From Akkermansia muciniphila (GTDB lineage: Bacteria; Verrucomicrobiota; Verrucomicrobiia; Verrucomicrobiales; Akkermansiaceae): a DNA stretch of 64,000 nt. The position numbers were made by a program, and so were the translations under genes. Below, one piece after another: positions 1 to 9,360 of this stretch. Location of the stretch: the NCBI GenBank assembly GCA_945873305.1, contig CAMCCX010000001.1, forward strand, positions 42,498 through 106,497, read 5' to 3'. Position 1 is the first letter of the stretch. Each line of letters opens with the position of its first letter. A model generated the notes under the pieces. It saw only the letters and a list, made by a program, of their open reading frames with translations. It was not told the origin of the DNA and ran no database searches.

Positions 1-30
1 TTCGATCACGGCGTTGTCTTTATCGGTCAT
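1..30 (-). CDS. Possible 5' end of a gene leaving the window
   Basis: Read on the minus strand, an ATG at 30 opens a reading frame MTDKDNAVIE that runs off the left edge. Ten codons are too few to identify a family. It would be the next gene downstream of the 355-3045 gene on the same strand, with the 21-22 bp repeat array lying between them. The call rests only on the open frame and plausible start. Confidence 0.25.
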   Translation of the reverse strand, partial: MTDKDNAVIE

Positions 31-102
31 GGTGGGTGGGGAGCGGTTTTCAGCCGGAAACTCGGAAGAACCGCTGAAAATCAACAAGTTGAGGATCGGA
101 AG

Positions 103-354
103 CCGATGTGGACAGCACTCGGGCCGATGTTTCACGACCGGAGGGCAATGTGGACAGCACCCGAGACCGATGTGGACAGCGCCCGGGACCGACGTGGACG
201 GCACCCGAGGCCGACGTGGACAGCACCGGAGGCGATGTTTCACGACCGGAGACCGATGTTTCCGGGCCGGAGACCGATGTGGACACTACCGGAGATCGAT
301 GTGGACACTACCGGAGATCGATGTGGAGAACGCCGGAGGACGATCTTTCGGGGC
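103..354. repeat. Tandem array of about 12 degenerate 21-22 bp units
   Basis: Units begin near 103, 124, 145, 167, 189, 211, 232, 253, 274, 296, 318 and 340. The plus-strand theme is CCGATGTGGACAGCACCGGA, with variants carrying TTTCACGAC or GTGGACACTA in the middle. The array ends exactly at the stop codon of the minus-strand gene at 355. Each unit starts with CCGAYGT or a near match, while the interior drifts. Reading frames through it give low-complexity peptides in several frames and no convincing start, so I treat it as non-coding. The 31-102 stretch to its left shows nothing recognisable. The array is related in period and partly in sequence to the one at 9088-9338. Confidence 0.85.
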
Positions 355-3045
355 TCAATAGGTCTTCATCCACTCAACGAGATCCGCCACGTCCTGGGCG
401 GACATGCCGAGTTGGTCGGCTCCGAGCATCAGCGAGCGGTCCATGTCCTTGCGGCCGGCGATCTGCTCTTTCGGAACCTTCTGGGTGAATCCGCCGGTGG
501 AGGTGATGACGACCGGGTTTCCATCCGAGATGATGCGGCCGTCGATCCATTTGCCGTCTTTGAGTTGGATCGCGGTGCCCTCGAAGCCGTGGGAAATGTC
601 GAATGACGGCTCGACGATGCTGCGGGCGACGATTTCCGGCGGCTGGCGGCTGCCGAATCCCTTGAGTGCGGGGCCGTATTCGGGGCCGGCCTCGCCGATT
701 TTATGACACATGATGCAGCGGCCAGCGACGGTCTTGCCACGCGAGGCATCGCCCTTGAGCGCCATCACGTCGGCGACGGAGAACTGGGTGCTTTTCGGTT
801 TTTCCGGGACGGTGATTTCGACGAGGGCCACGGGTTTTTCGATCAATCCGCGTTTTTCCATCTCGGATTTTAAATCGAAGGACGTCCACTCGCCTTCGCT
901 GCGGTTGACCAGCCACCATAGGGCTTGGTCGCGGACGGCGGAGTCTTGGGCGGCGAGGTCCATCAGCGCTTCGGCGGACGGCTTGGACTTGATGAAGGCG
1001 ATGGAATCCACCGCGAGCTTGCGCTGGTCCGGGGTGAGATTCGTAGCGGCAGCGCGGATTTTCAGTGACGGCACGGCGGCCTCCGGCATCAGCCGCCAAG
1101 TGAGGCGGGCGAAGGTGTCCGACCAGTTTGCAGGCTCGCCGGGTTGCATTTTCCGACCGATGGCTTTCCAAAGTTCCTCGGTGTGGTGACCGGCTCCGAG
1201 GCCGAGCGATTCCAAATAGGCGCGGTCCTTGCCATCGTAGCTAGTGGCAACATTGACGAGAATTTCGCGGGCTTGCTCGAAGCTGCGATAGCGCATGGCC
1301 AGCGCTGCTTCGGCGCGAATTTCCGGGGCGGCGTCGGTGGAGAGCTTGAGGGCGTAGGGCAGCGCGTCGATTTTCCCGTCGGTGCGACGAATCGCGCGGA
1401 AGGCGGTGAGGCGGTCGGCGGCGTCGGATCCGGCGATGAGGGAATCGAGTTTCGCGCGGCCTTTTTCGCCGAGGTAGGGCAACAGCCAAATGGCGCGAGA
1501 GGCGACGAAGGGGTTGGAATCTTTGAGGATTTTCGCGACTCCGTCGTAAGCAGCGGGGCCGGCGGATGTCAGTTTCTGGTAGCCGAGCGAGCGGACGTTG
1601 ACCGCCGGGGATTGCAGGGCGAGCGCGGCTCCGGCGAGCGTGGTGAGGTCGATTTTCGGCACGGCGGATTTGAATCCCTTCGGCGCGATCCGGTAGATGA
1701 TGCCGGAAGCGGCCTCGTCTTGGGTGTCATGCCCTCCGACCCGCGGGTCGGTCCAGTCGGCGACGTAGAGCGCGCCATCCGGGCCGACGCAGATGTCGGA
1801 CGGGCGGAAGTTGAAGCGGGCCTTGTCGGCGTCAGCCATCTCGCCGTGTTTTTTCGCGCCGCCGGTGAAGTCGGCTCCGTCGAATTGTTTTTCCGGATTG
1901 GTGGTGAGGAAATCAGTGCGCTCCAGCTTGAATCCCGCGCCGTCCATGGCGGGCTGGTAGCCGAAAATCACGTTCCGCGCGGCCTCGCAGGAGAGCAGCG
2001 TTCCGGCGAATTTCTCGCCCAGCGCGCCGTTTTCATAGAATGCGATCCCGGTCGGCGAGCCGCCGCCGTAAACGTCGCCCGAGGGCATGGTGCCGGGGTT
2101 TTCCTGACGCCAATGGGCGGTCGGCGTGTCCTGGCCCGGGCGTTGGTCGGCTTGCCAGCTGCGGGTGCCGTCGTTGGAGTAAAAGCCCGCGTTGCCGTGC
2201 TCAAGCACGTGGCTGGTGCGGCAGGCCGGCGGGTCGTCGTTGTCATTCTGGAAGACGTAGCCGCGCGATGTGATGGTCTGCTCGTAGGAATTCCGGTAGC
2301 CGTTGCCGATGATTTCCGCGTGGGTGCCGTCCGGGTTCATCCGCACGGTGAAGCCGCCGACGTAGACGAATCCGTCGCCGCTGGTTTCGCCGGACGCCGA
2401 CTTGGTATCCATCGGCCACTCGCCGCCGCCGCTTTTATAATAGGTGCTGCCGATGGGGAATTTCTTGCCGGATTGGTCCGTGAAAATGCCGCCAGTATTG
2501 CCCTGGTTGAAATACCATTTTCCGTCCGGCCCGGCGGTGAGGGAATGCAGTGAGTGGTCGTGGTTTTTCCCGTTGAAGCCGGTGAGCAGGACCTCCCGGG
2601 TGTCGCCGGACGCGGGGTCGAATTTCCCGTCGTGGTTCACATCGGTGAGCTTGAGTAAATTCGGCGGCTGGGAAACGACGACGACATTGTCAAAAACCGC
2701 GATGCCGAGCGGCGAAACCAGCTCCGGATCCTGCCAGAAGACCTTCGAACTGTCGGATTTCCCGTCGCCATCCGTGTCCTCGAGAATCACGATCCGGTCG
2801 CCCGCGGGCTGCCGCGAAGCCTTGCCGCGATAGGCGACGCCTTCCGCCACCCAGACGCGGCCGAGGTGGTCGATGTCGATGTTCGTCGGGTTAAAAAGCG
2901 CGGGCGAGGCGGCCCATGGTGTGATTTCCAATCCTTCCGGCAGGACGAATGAGCCGAGCGGCATCGCAGGCGGTTCCTGATTGGGGGACCAAGCGTGGGC
3001 GGATGGCAGCGTCGCGAGGATGAGAAATCGATGGAGAAACTTCAT
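355..3045 (-). CDS. PVC-type membrane-bound dehydrogenase / cytochrome c-like haem protein
   Basis: This is an 896-aa secreted protein with an N-terminal signal peptide (MKFLHRFLILATLPSAHA). The first half, about residues 30-460, resembles the beta-propeller 'putative membrane-bound dehydrogenase' domain of Pirellula/Verrucomicrobium proteins (TIGR02604 type), with motifs such as IDIDHLGRVWVAEG and DICVGPDGALYVADWTDPR. An alpha-helical HEAT-like stretch follows (about 470-740). The C-terminus is the PVC haem-binding domain (TIGR02603 type) with CIMCH at 777-781, a c-type haem site. Such proteins are periplasmic and thought to oxidise sugars or other polyols, passing electrons to the haem; the substrate cannot be read from the sequence. 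It is divergent from asnS and its stop abuts the repeat array. The family call is firm and the substrate is unknown. Confidence 0.9.
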   Translation of the reverse strand: MKFLHRFLILATLPSAHAWSPNQEPPAMPLGSFVLPEGLEITPWAASPALFNPTNIDIDHLGRVWVAEGVAYRGKASRQPAGDRIVILEDTDGDGKSDSSKVFWQDPELVSPLGIAVFDNVVVVSQPPNLLKLTDVNHDGKFDPASGDTREVLLTGFNGKNHDHSLHSLTAGPDGKWYFNQGNTGGIFTDQSGKKFPIGSTYYKSGGGEWPMDTKSASGETSGDGFVYVGGFTVRMNPDGTHAEIIGNGYRNSYEQTITSRGYVFQNDNDDPPACRTSHVLEHGNAGFYSNDGTRSWQADQRPGQDTPTAHWRQENPGTMPSGDVYGGGSPTGIAFYENGALGEKFAGTLLSCEAARNVIFGYQPAMDGAGFKLERTDFLTTNPEKQFDGADFTGGAKKHGEMADADKARFNFRPSDICVGPDGALYVADWTDPRVGGHDTQDEAASGIIYRIAPKGFKSAVPKIDLTTLAGAALALQSPAVNVRSLGYQKLTSAGPAAYDGVAKILKDSNPFVASRAIWLLPYLGEKGRAKLDSLIAGSDAADRLTAFRAIRRTDGKIDALPYALKLSTDAAPEIRAEAALAMRYRSFEQAREILVNVATSYDGKDRAYLESLGLGAGHHTEELWKAIGRKMQPGEPANWSDTFARLTWRLMPEAAVPSLKIRAAATNLTPDQRKLAVDSIAFIKSKPSAEALMDLAAQDSAVRDQALWWLVNRSEGEWTSFDLKSEMEKRGLIEKPVALVEITVPEKPKSTQFSVADVMALKGDASRGKTVAGRCIMCHKIGEAGPEYGPALKGFGSRQPPEIVARSIVEPSFDISHGFEGTAIQLKDGKWIDGRIISDGNPVVITSTGGFTQKVPKEQIAGRKDMDRSLMLGADQLGMSAQDVADLVEWMKTY

Positions 3046-3102
3046 GAGCGGACGCTATTACGGAAAGCCAGGTCATGCGCTATCACCATTTTCAGCCCCG
3101 CT

Positions 3103-3131
3103 TTGACAAGCCACAGTGCGGAGGCTATCCC
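3103..3131 (+). promoter_or_regulatory. Candidate sigma-70 promoter for asnS
   Basis: A perfect -35 hexamer TTGACA lies at 3103-3108. After a 17-bp spacer comes TATCCC at 3126-3131, a weak -10. If it is used, transcription would start at or next to the asnS ATG at 3138, giving a leaderless or nearly leaderless mRNA. The -10 is poor, so this is tentative. Confidence 0.3.
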
Positions 3132-3137
3132 AAGCGG

Positions 3138-4499
<1,362 letters not shown>

Positions 4500-4505
4500 C
4501 TGCCC

Positions 4506-5474
4506 ATGATTCTCATCGAACAAAAGCCGCTCATCGCCCGCTACCGCCTCAAGGCGCGCGGCTTCATGAACTCCATCTCCAACAGACGGGACTTCGAAGG
4601 CGCGCTGATCCAAATCGACGGCGGTTACGGCTGCATCCATCCATGGCCCGAGCTCGGCGATCCCACGCTGGAAAAATGCCTCGCCGATCTAGCGGGTGCT
4701 CGCCGCTGGCCCATCGTCCGCCGCGCCATCCGCTGCGCCGAGTATGACAAGGCCGCGCGGGATTTCGAAAACTCGCTGTTCGAGGAAATGGAAGTGCCCG
4801 CAAGCCACGCCACCCTCGCCAAGGCCGACGTCGCGGAAATCGCCATCGCTGTGGAAGCCGGATTCACCGCCATCAAACTCAAAACCGGCCGCGACCTAGC
4901 CGCCGAATCAAAGTTCCTCGAAGCCATGGCCGCCGAGTTCCCCGCTCTCAAATGGCGCCTGGATTTCAACGAATCCCTCACGCCCGAACAAGCCGCCGAT
5001 TTCCTGCTAGCCCTCACCGAGAAAACCCGCGCCGCCATCGACTTTGTCGAAGACCCCTGCCCGTTTTCCGAAACCTCCTGGAACGACCTCCGCCGCAAAA
5101 CCCGCGTCAAGCTCGCGGTCGACCGCGAGGCCGCGCCGCTTTCCGCCGCCGCGCAGGTCATGGTCATCAAGCCCGCCATCGACGAGCCGTTCCTGCTAGG
5201 AGAGGCGGCGATCAGCCACAACCAGCGCGTCGTCATGACCAGCTACATGGACCACCCCGTCGGCCAGGCATTCGCGGCGTGGGAAGCCGCGCGGTTGGAA
5301 CTCCAGTTCCCCGGACTCGTCGGCATGTGCGGATTACAAACGCATCACCTTTTTGAGCCCAACGAATTCACCGAAGCCCTCGGTCCGTGGTCGCCGGAAT
5401 TCAAAATTCCCGACGGCCTCGGCCTCGGCTTCGACGACCTTCTCGCAGCCCAGCCATGGACGCGTCTTTACTAA
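4506..5474 (+). CDS. menC: o-Succinylbenzoate synthase (enolase superfamily)
   Basis: This 322-aa protein has the enolase-superfamily layout, with a capping region followed by a (beta/alpha) barrel. The catalytic lysine motif is AIKLKTGRD (about residues 119-127) and DFNES supplies a metal ligand; further barrel positions are DFVEDPCPF and KLAVDRE. MenC dehydrates SHCHC to o-succinylbenzoate in menaquinone synthesis. The assignment over other superfamily members rests on the directly overlapping MenE-like ligase gene, since the superfamily includes dipeptide epimerases and other muconate-lactonising-like enzymes. Its last 19 nt overlap the menE start, suggesting translational coupling. Confidence 0.85.
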   Translation: MILIEQKPLIARYRLKARGFMNSISNRRDFEGALIQIDGGYGCIHPWPELGDPTLEKCLADLAGARRWPIVRRAIRCAEYDKAARDFENSLFEEMEVPASHATLAKADVAEIAIAVEAGFTAIKLKTGRDLAAESKFLEAMAAEFPALKWRLDFNESLTPEQAADFLLALTEKTRAAIDFVEDPCPFSETSWNDLRRKTRVKLAVDREAAPLSAAAQVMVIKPAIDEPFLLGEAAISHNQRVVMTSYMDHPVGQAFAAWEAARLELQFPGLVGMCGLQTHHLFEPNEFTEALGPWSPEFKIPDGLGLGFDDLLAAQPWTRLY

Positions 5475-6535
5475 CGAGCGCGGAGTTCTGGAACGAGCCG
5501 GCATCTTTGAGCCCGGAACTCACCGGGCACGTCCTGTTCGAAACCTCCGGCAGCTCCGGCAGGCCCAAGTCAGTCGCCATTTCCAAACCCGCGCTGCTCG
5601 CCTCGGCCGCCGCAGTGAACCGGCATCTAGCTGTCACTCCGGCATCCTGTTGGGGACTCGTCCTGCCGCTCCACCATGTCGGTGGCTTCGGCGTCGCGGC
5701 CAGGGCCTACGAAGCGGGATGTAAGTTACAACAATTCGCCCAACGCTGGGAACCCGGCATATTCCGCGATTGGCTCGAAACCTCCGGCGTCACCCACACC
5801 TCGCTGGTCCCCACCCAAGTCCACGACCTGGTCAAGGCAGGACTAACCTCCCCAACAAATTTACAAGCCTTCGTCGTCGGCGGCGGCCACCTGGAACCCG
5901 CCACCGGCCAGGCCGCGCGCGATCTCGGCTGGCCGGTGCTCACCAGCTACGGCATGACCGAGGCTTCCTCGCAAATCGCCACGCAGACTCTCGCTTCGCT
6001 CGCACATCCCTATCAATCCGCGCCCATTCCCCTGTTGCCGATCTGGGAGGCTCGCGTTTCCTCCGACGGCCTGCTCGAAATCTCGGGCCCCGCGCTCTTT
6101 TCCGGCTATGTCACCGGCGGGAAATTCACTCCCCGCGAAACCAACTGGCATGCCACGTCCGACCGCGTGCTTCTGGAAAACCGCACCATCACTCCGCTCG
6201 GCCGCGCCGACACCCTCGTGAAAATCCTCGGCGAGCTCGTCGATCCCGAGGCTATCGAGCGCGAACTGATTTCCCTATCCGAAGGCCAGCTAATCCCCGG
6301 CACCTTCGCCGTCATCACCATCCCCGACGAGCGGGCCGGTAGCGCACTCGTCCCGGTTTTCGAAACATCGGTTAGCCGGCAAGTCATCGACTCCACGCTT
6401 GCTCTTTACGAAAAACAAGCCCCCGGTTTCCGCAGACTCCGCCCCGCCGCCGTCATCGCGGATTTCCCCCGTAGTGAGTTAGGCAAGCTCCGCAGAAACG
6501 AGCTAGCGGTGATGGTTCGGCTCCAAACGGGTTGA
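5456..6535 (+). CDS. menE: o-Succinylbenzoate-CoA ligase (AMP-forming)
   Basis: This 359-aa ANL-superfamily enzyme activates o-succinylbenzoate with ATP and CoA. The nucleotide-binding loop is ETSGSSGRPKSVAISK near residue 30, the adenylate motif is TSYGMTEASS, and the C-terminal catalytic lysine is probably in PRSELGKLRRNEL. It is shorter than the roughly 450-490 aa of well-studied MenE proteins, because the N-terminal segment before the P-loop is nearly absent. The ATG at 5456 overlaps the menC end. The longer in-frame extension to 5387 lies wholly within menC and looks like shadow sequence. The menC-menE pair is part of menaquinone synthesis; the other men genes are not in the window. Confidence 0.85.
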   Translation: MDASLLTSAEFWNEPASLSPELTGHVLFETSGSSGRPKSVAISKPALLASAAAVNRHLAVTPASCWGLVLPLHHVGGFGVAARAYEAGCKLQQFAQRWEPGIFRDWLETSGVTHTSLVPTQVHDLVKAGLTSPTNLQAFVVGGGHLEPATGQAARDLGWPVLTSYGMTEASSQIATQTLASLAHPYQSAPIPLLPIWEARVSSDGLLEISGPALFSGYVTGGKFTPRETNWHATSDRVLLENRTITPLGRADTLVKILGELVDPEAIERELISLSEGQLIPGTFAVITIPDERAGSALVPVFETSVSRQVIDSTLALYEKQAPGFRRLRPAAVIADFPRSELGKLRRNELAVMVRLQTG

Positions 6536-6546
6536 CTCTCTATCTA

Positions 6547-6840
6547 TTAACTCACCACGATGCTATGGAATCCCCCATAGACCATGCGTCTGTAATTGAA
6601 GAGCGGGTTGGCGCCCGCTAGATCCGGAAATGAGGTCATCTCATTTGCCTCCATATCGTCGCCCACGGCCTCGACGTATTCCAGCGCACCGTGCTCTTTC
6701 CAGATCGCGGCGGCCTCAGGAGCCTCATCGAAGCGCGTCAGCATCACGCGCTTCGCGCCAAGGGCGGATTCGTAGAATTCAAAGGCCTCCTCGCAGCGTC
6801 CGCCGAAGAAGAGGCAAGGTTCAAGGATTGGCTTTTTCAT
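6547..6840 (-). CDS. VOC/PhnB-like protein, probably C-terminally truncated
   Basis: The first about 55 residues (MKKPILEPCLFFGGRCEEAF, then EFYESALGA and MLTRFDEAPEAA) match the start of PhnB-like members of the vicinal oxygen chelate superfamily. The 97-aa product is well short of the usual 130-160 aa. The second half loses the family pattern and ends in YRRMVYGGFHSIVVS. I read it as a gene that has lost its C-terminal beta-alpha-beta module, or a remnant. It sits next to another broken gene. Function, if any, is unknown. Confidence 0.5.
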   Translation of the reverse strand: MKKPILEPCLFFGGRCEEAFEFYESALGAKRVMLTRFDEAPEAAAIWKEHGALEYVEAVGDDMEANEMTSFPDLAGANPLFNYRRMVYGGFHSIVVS

Positions 6841-6870
6841 GGTTGTGATATAGCCCCCATCACCCGCTGA

Positions 6871-8842
6871 CTAAAGCGCGCTCCGCTCGGCACGCTTGAG
6901 CAGGACCTGATAGCGATTTTCCAACATCACGGCGCGTTCCTCGTCACCCGCGGCCCGGTAGTAGCCGCAGATCATCTTGTAAATCGAAGACTCGGTTTTC
7001 GCGCGAAACCAATCCTTCGTTCCGGTTTCCACCACGCGCTTGAAGGCCAGCTCGATGTCGCGCGCCGCCTTGTGGGCGAGCTCCGGGTCCTCTTTGAGGA
7101 AGCCAAAGTAATCATCGGCCATCATTTTGAAGCCGGTGATGCTGCCGCCATATTTCCGCAGGGCGCTGTCGTAGAGATTGCTGATATCCTTGTTGGCGGT
7201 TCCGCCGCCCCGCTTGTGAATCAGAGCGGCCTCGCGCTTGAGCGACTCGGCGACGAGATCCATTTGCTCACCGGAATTGCGTTCGATCCGGCGGCGCTCC
7301 CGCCCGAGCATCCTCGAAGCGTCACCCCCTTCACCGTAGGGGAAAACATATTCGTTCTCCGCCTCCGCCGCCAGCGCCGCCATCCGCGGGTTATCTTTGA
7401 ATTCCTGACGCATCGCCTTGGCGAACGACTGCCATTCCTCCAGATTTCCCGGCTTGGCGGGCTCACCGGTGAGCTTTGTTTGTTTCTGAAGCGACGCATA
7501 CAAAGCGGCCCACGTTTCGGTGAACGAGGGGCCGAGTTGATTTGCCAGCCGCACGGTCACGGCGTGATCGTCGTCCTTGCCGGTGGCCCCGAAGTAGTCG
7601 GCTAACCAAAGATGACGCATCACGGATAGGGTCGTCACCGGGCTTTGGTGGGCGCGGTCGCTCCATAGCTGCACTTCCTGCTCGGTGATCGAGCCGCCGG
7701 TCTGAGGATGCCCGGTCATGCCCTTGGAAACCCCGCCGATCCTGCCGACGCCGGTGGTCCATTCGTCTGACTGGATCTTGATTCCCACCCAGGCGTGGCC
7801 GCCCAGATCGGTTTCTCCACCGAAGGTCATTGCCGGAATCCCCTGGGCACGGGCGCCGCTAACAAACCCTTCTCGTTCTTCTCGATAAACCACATGAAGC
7901 GCGGCAAGGCGCCGACGGTGACCTGCCCGGCGTAAGGCCCCGCGACGGGATTGGAAATCGCAACCTCCTGGTCGAACACCACCGCGCAGGCCAGCGCGAG
8001 CGGGAAATATTTCTCCATCATGCCGGTTGTGTTCGGCCAGGCGTCGATGAGGAATTTCAACACCTTCCCGCCGTCGTCCTCTGGCTTGATCGTCAGCAGG
8101 AACTCTTCCATCGCCGGGGTGTTATAACAAAGCCAGGTGAGCATCTCGCCGGAGTAGCTGTCGCCAACCAGCCCTGAAATTTCCTCTTCCGACAAGCGGC
8201 CAAGCAGTTTCCAGCGGAGGAAAGCCTGGTAGAAAACAGGTTCTTTCCAGACAGCATCGAACCGGTTCAAGCCCTGGCCCTTCGCCAGCTCCTCCAACCC
8301 GGGCTCCATGGACCTCGCGAGCAAGCCTCGATAGGCATTCCACGCCTTGCCCTCGATGGCTCGCCTGAAGAGATCCTTGTCGCGTCGGATCGCGTGCTCT
8401 CGCCGGGAATCCAGATCCGTGAGGACGAGCTGAGGCTCTTTGTCTAGCAAGTCGGCCTCGTTCGGATTGGCGACGACGGCCTCCTTCGGCACGGGCGCCT
8501 CGGTCGGCGGCGGAAGCGGAGTTGCCGGTGTCGCCCCCGCTGGCCGGGGATCACTTGCTCTTCTGCCACCGCCGGAGGTGCCGCATCAGGTTGGTTCGCG
8601 GGTTTCGGCACGGCTTCACGCACGATCACAACTGGTGCTTTCGGTGCTTGTCGCGATAATTCCAAACCCACGAAAACCGCACCGATGACAACCACGCCAA
8701 TCGTCAGCGATCGCAACTGGCCCGCCCTCTCATTCCCACGCGCCGACTGGGTCGCCACAGTTTGATCGCGAGCTGCCAGAACCGGCTCCGGGCGTTTTAC
8801 CGGCGCTGGAGGTTTCTCCGCCGGATGAATTTCTCGCTTCAT
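6871..8842 (-). pseudogene. Broken gene: TM-anchored transglutaminase-like protein
   Basis: Three overlapping minus-strand frames read as one former gene. Frame 1 (8842 to about 8540) gives a cytoplasmic Pro-rich start, one TM segment (LRSLTIGVVVIGAVFVGLEL) and a linker. The linker continues in a second frame as PAGATPATPLPPPTEAPVPK, so the frame changes near 8540 in a C/G-rich run. Frame 2 runs to about 7870 (RFMWFIEKNEKG). The sequence then resumes in a third frame as FVSGARAQGIPAMTFGGETD and GGHAWVGIK, a transglutaminase-like His region, and continues to 6871. The segment that should hold the catalytic Cys is absent at this second junction, which suggests an internal deletion and not only a base slip. 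A programmed frameshift could explain the first break but not the missing domain. Confidence 0.7.
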
Positions 8843-9087
8843 GATAGAGCGGCCAAATGATGCCGGAGTCGGACTTCCTGCTCGTGAAAAGTAAGGCGAA
8901 GTCAGCCACCTTGCAATCCAGTTTACCGCCCGGGTTTGCTGGATGCTTCCGGGCCATGAGGACGTGCGGATCGAACTCCCCCGCTTGGCGATGAACTAAA
9001 AATATTGTTCGAAGCGCCCCGCTGGTAGAGTGCCCGATCTGGGTGGGTTTTAGGGGAAAATTGCCCTTGCGGTGAAACATCGAGACC

Positions 9088-9338
9088 TCGTTGACGAAAT
9101 CTCCGGTGAAAACGTTAAGTTTTCCGGTATCGGCGAGGAATTCGCCGGTCCCGTTGGGGACAGATTGGCAATTGTTGAGGAAAGGCGGGACGGCGTTGAG
9201 GAAATTGATTCGGAAAACGACGAAATCCCGGACTCCGTTGGCGAAAACGGGTGTCCGTTGAGGAAACCGGAGGTGCCGTTGAGGAAAATGATGACTCCGT
9301 TGACGGGAATTTTGTCTCCGCCGAGGAAATCGCGCCTG
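9088..9338. repeat. Second 21-bp-period degenerate repeat array, downstream of priA
   Basis: Units begin near 9088, 9109, 9130, 9151, 9172, 9193, 9214, 9235, 9255, 9276, 9297 and 9318, so the spacing is almost exactly 21 bp. The plus-strand theme is CCGTTGAGGAAAATGATGACT. The copies at 9255-9317 are best preserved and the others are degenerate. Like the first array it lies just past the stop codon of a minus-strand gene (priA, 9361). The preceding 9070-9081 contains GTGAAACATCG, which also occurs in the reverse complement of the first array. Frames through it are heptad-like and low in complexity with no credible start. The rest of this gene-free stretch, 8843-9087, shows nothing I recognise. 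Confidence 0.8.
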
Positions 9339-9360
9339 CCCCCAAGATTATCGGGGCTCT

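Noticed and set aside
103..354. CRISPR array
   Set aside because: Units are contiguous and degenerate without spacers; no cas genes are present.
1144..2553. 469-aa open frame on the plus strand opposite the haem-protein gene
   Set aside because: It is a shadow of the minus-strand gene in GC-rich DNA; its Gly/Arg/Val-rich translation shows no family pattern and the minus-strand protein has clear domains.
4500..6540. Apparent excess of CTA and TTA leucine codons before G or A in GC-rich genes
   Set aside because: A rough count of CTAG in priA is close to what base composition predicts, and many codons begin with G anyway; no clear signal.
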